Assembly: GCA_946480785.1 (NCBI GenBank)
Contig: CAMLLD010000029.1
Location: 1 to 64,000, forward strand
DNA from: an uncultured Blastocatellia bacterium
GTDB taxonomy: Bacteria; Acidobacteriota; Blastocatellia; Pyrinomonadales; Pyrinomonadaceae
Direction of reading: 5' to 3'
Length of the DNA: 64,000 bases
This document shows positions 63,209 through 64,000 of the stretch, piece after piece (position 1 is the first letter of the stretch; each line of letters begins with the position of its first letter). The position numbers and the translations under genes are program-made. The notes beneath the pieces were generated by a model. It was not told the origin of the DNA and searched no databases. It was given only the letters and a program-made list of their open reading frames with translations.

Positions 63209-64000
63209 TGAGATCTCCCGAAATCAACGTAGATCGTCTGACCCGTGCTCACTTCACTTCCCGCCGCCGGGGTTTGTTTGAAGACCTTTCCCTCGCCGCG
63301 TGTTTCAACCCGCAAACCGAGTTGCGCGCAGGTGCGAGCAACGTCGCGCACGCTGCGGCCGCGCAAGTCGGGCATTACGATCCCGTTGCGCGTAGCAGTA
63401 GCGTAAACAACTTCACCGCCGCGTCCTCCGTTGCTATCCACGGTCGGCAACGTGGCTTTCCGCTCTTCCTGCTCGCGCGTCTGCTCTTCGCGCAACTTCT
63501 CCGAGCGCTCGGGATCCTGATCGACCTGCGCGATCAGATCCGGCGCTGACTTCGTTTCGATGTCGGGCTCAATGCCGAGTATCGGAAGAATTTGTTCGGC
63601 GATTTCGCGAAACACCGGCGCGGCAACGTCGCCACCGTGATAAGCGCCGGTCGGCTCGTCGATTACGACGATGATCACGACCTGCGGATTGGAAACGGGC
63701 GCGAAGCCGACGAATGAACCCACGAACTTTGTCGCTGAGTAAGCGTGAGTCCGGGGATCGATCTTTTGCGCCGTTCCGGTTTTGCCCGCGGCTGAATAAC
63801 CGTCGAGTTGCGCTTTCTTCGCGGTGCCGTGCAACGTCACACCTTCGAGCATCCCGCGCAAAGAGACCGCCGTCTCCGCACTGATGACTCTTCGTTGCTG
63901 TGGCTGCGGCTGGTAAACAACCGCGCCCGCTTCGTTACGCACTTCGCGAATGATGTGCGGCGCGACGCGCAGGCCATCGTTTGCGAGCGCGCCGAACGCC
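63205..64000 (-). CDS. ftsI: FtsI/PBP3-type penicillin-binding protein with PASTA domain, C-terminal part
   Basis: The frame is open to the right edge of the window (first complete codon at 63999), so the gene begins beyond it. The visible part is the end of the transpeptidase domain, with AFGALANDGLRVAPHI, the KTGTAQK active-site motif and the FVGFAP segment. A Glu/Arg-rich linker leads to one PASTA domain (VMPDLRGRSVRDVARTCAQLG to IYVDFG). The transpeptidase cross-links septal peptidoglycan in partnership with FtsW. The stop overlaps the 64-aa ORF. Confidence 0.93.
   Translation of the reverse strand, partial: AFGALANDGLRVAPHIIREVRNEAGAVVYQPQPQQRRVISAETAVSLRGMLEGVTLHGTAKKAQLDGYSAAGKTGTAQKIDPRTHAYSATKFVGSFVGFAPVSNPQVVIIVVIDEPTGAYHGGDVAAPVFREIAEQILPILGIEPDIETKSAPDLIAQVDQDPERSEKLREEQTREQEERKATLPTVDSNGGRGGEVVYATATRNGIVMPDLRGRSVRDVARTCAQLGLRVETRGEGKVFKQTPAAGSEVSTGQTIYVDFGRSQ

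Overview
The window is GC-rich bacterial chromosome with tightly packed genes. It probably comes from an Acidobacteriota member, perhaps class Blastocatellia. Evidence for this: two tandem secreted proteins resemble the 'VWFA-related Acidobacterial' family, a full division/cell-wall (dcw) cluster is present, there is an unusually extended Hfq-like protein, and FecR, VIT-VWA and YCF48-like secreted proteins are abundant. The assignment is an inference from gene content; there is no rRNA in the window.

Layout. 1-13.7 kb (+): the end of a TPR protein, then a sigma70-type promoter and the translation/RNA operon rimP-nusA-infB-rbfA-nrnA, continuing into cobO, accD, a folC-NUDIX fusion, a CPBP protease, a CrtI-like oxidoreductase and a YtrA-type GntR regulator. 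13.7-20.9 kb (-): a secreted FecR protein, a three-gene envelope operon (757-aa membrane protein plus two von Willebrand proteins) and a PilT ATPase. 21-25.5 kb: a small orphan gene with its own terminator, an XRE / ImmA-like / GAF-SpoIIE phosphatase operon and a C-terminal processing protease. 25.6-29.4 kb (+): a ribbon-helix-helix protein and an M16 peptidase pair (one with, one without the zinc motif). 29.5-38.9 kb: accessory envelope and metabolic genes (YCF48-like, VIT-VWA, MFS exporter, a split XdhC pair around an Mpo1-like gene, an isocitrate lyase/PEP mutase homologue, secreted NTF2-like and coiled-coil proteins). 39-43.3 kb (-): valS-nadC-methyltransferase. 43.4-44.4 kb: a ParE/RelE-type toxin-antitoxin pair and a duplicated orphan antitoxin. 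44.4-48.7 kb: two response regulators and a GspG-like secreted protein, separated by a complete insertion sequence (about 1.42 kb) with a 17-bp target duplication. 48.7-64 kb (-): pdxA, an Hfq-like gene and the dcw cluster in reverse: ftsI (cut by the window edge), a 64-aa unknown ORF, murF, mraY, murD, ftsW, murG, murC, murB, ftsQ, ftsA, ftsZ. No murE lies between ftsI and murF; the 64-aa ORF sits exactly there, joined to both neighbours by 4-base stop/start overlaps.

How the genes work together. The dcw block makes UDP-MurNAc-pentapeptide and lipid II and builds the septum. The first operon covers 30S maturation, transcription elongation, initiation and nano-RNA/folate/fatty-acid housekeeping. 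The middle is a mosaic of secreted-protein, signalling and accessory genes. Small non-coding repeats are spread through it: nested palindromes, a hairpin array of at least seven units, and a dispersed repeat that supplies codons inside valS and at the ends of xdhC and murF. The most unusual items are the 64-aa dcw ORF, a NadC homologue lacking several hallmark active-site residues, the FolC-NUDIX fusion, the repeat-derived peptide inside ValS, and the insertion sequence with doubled terminal motifs.
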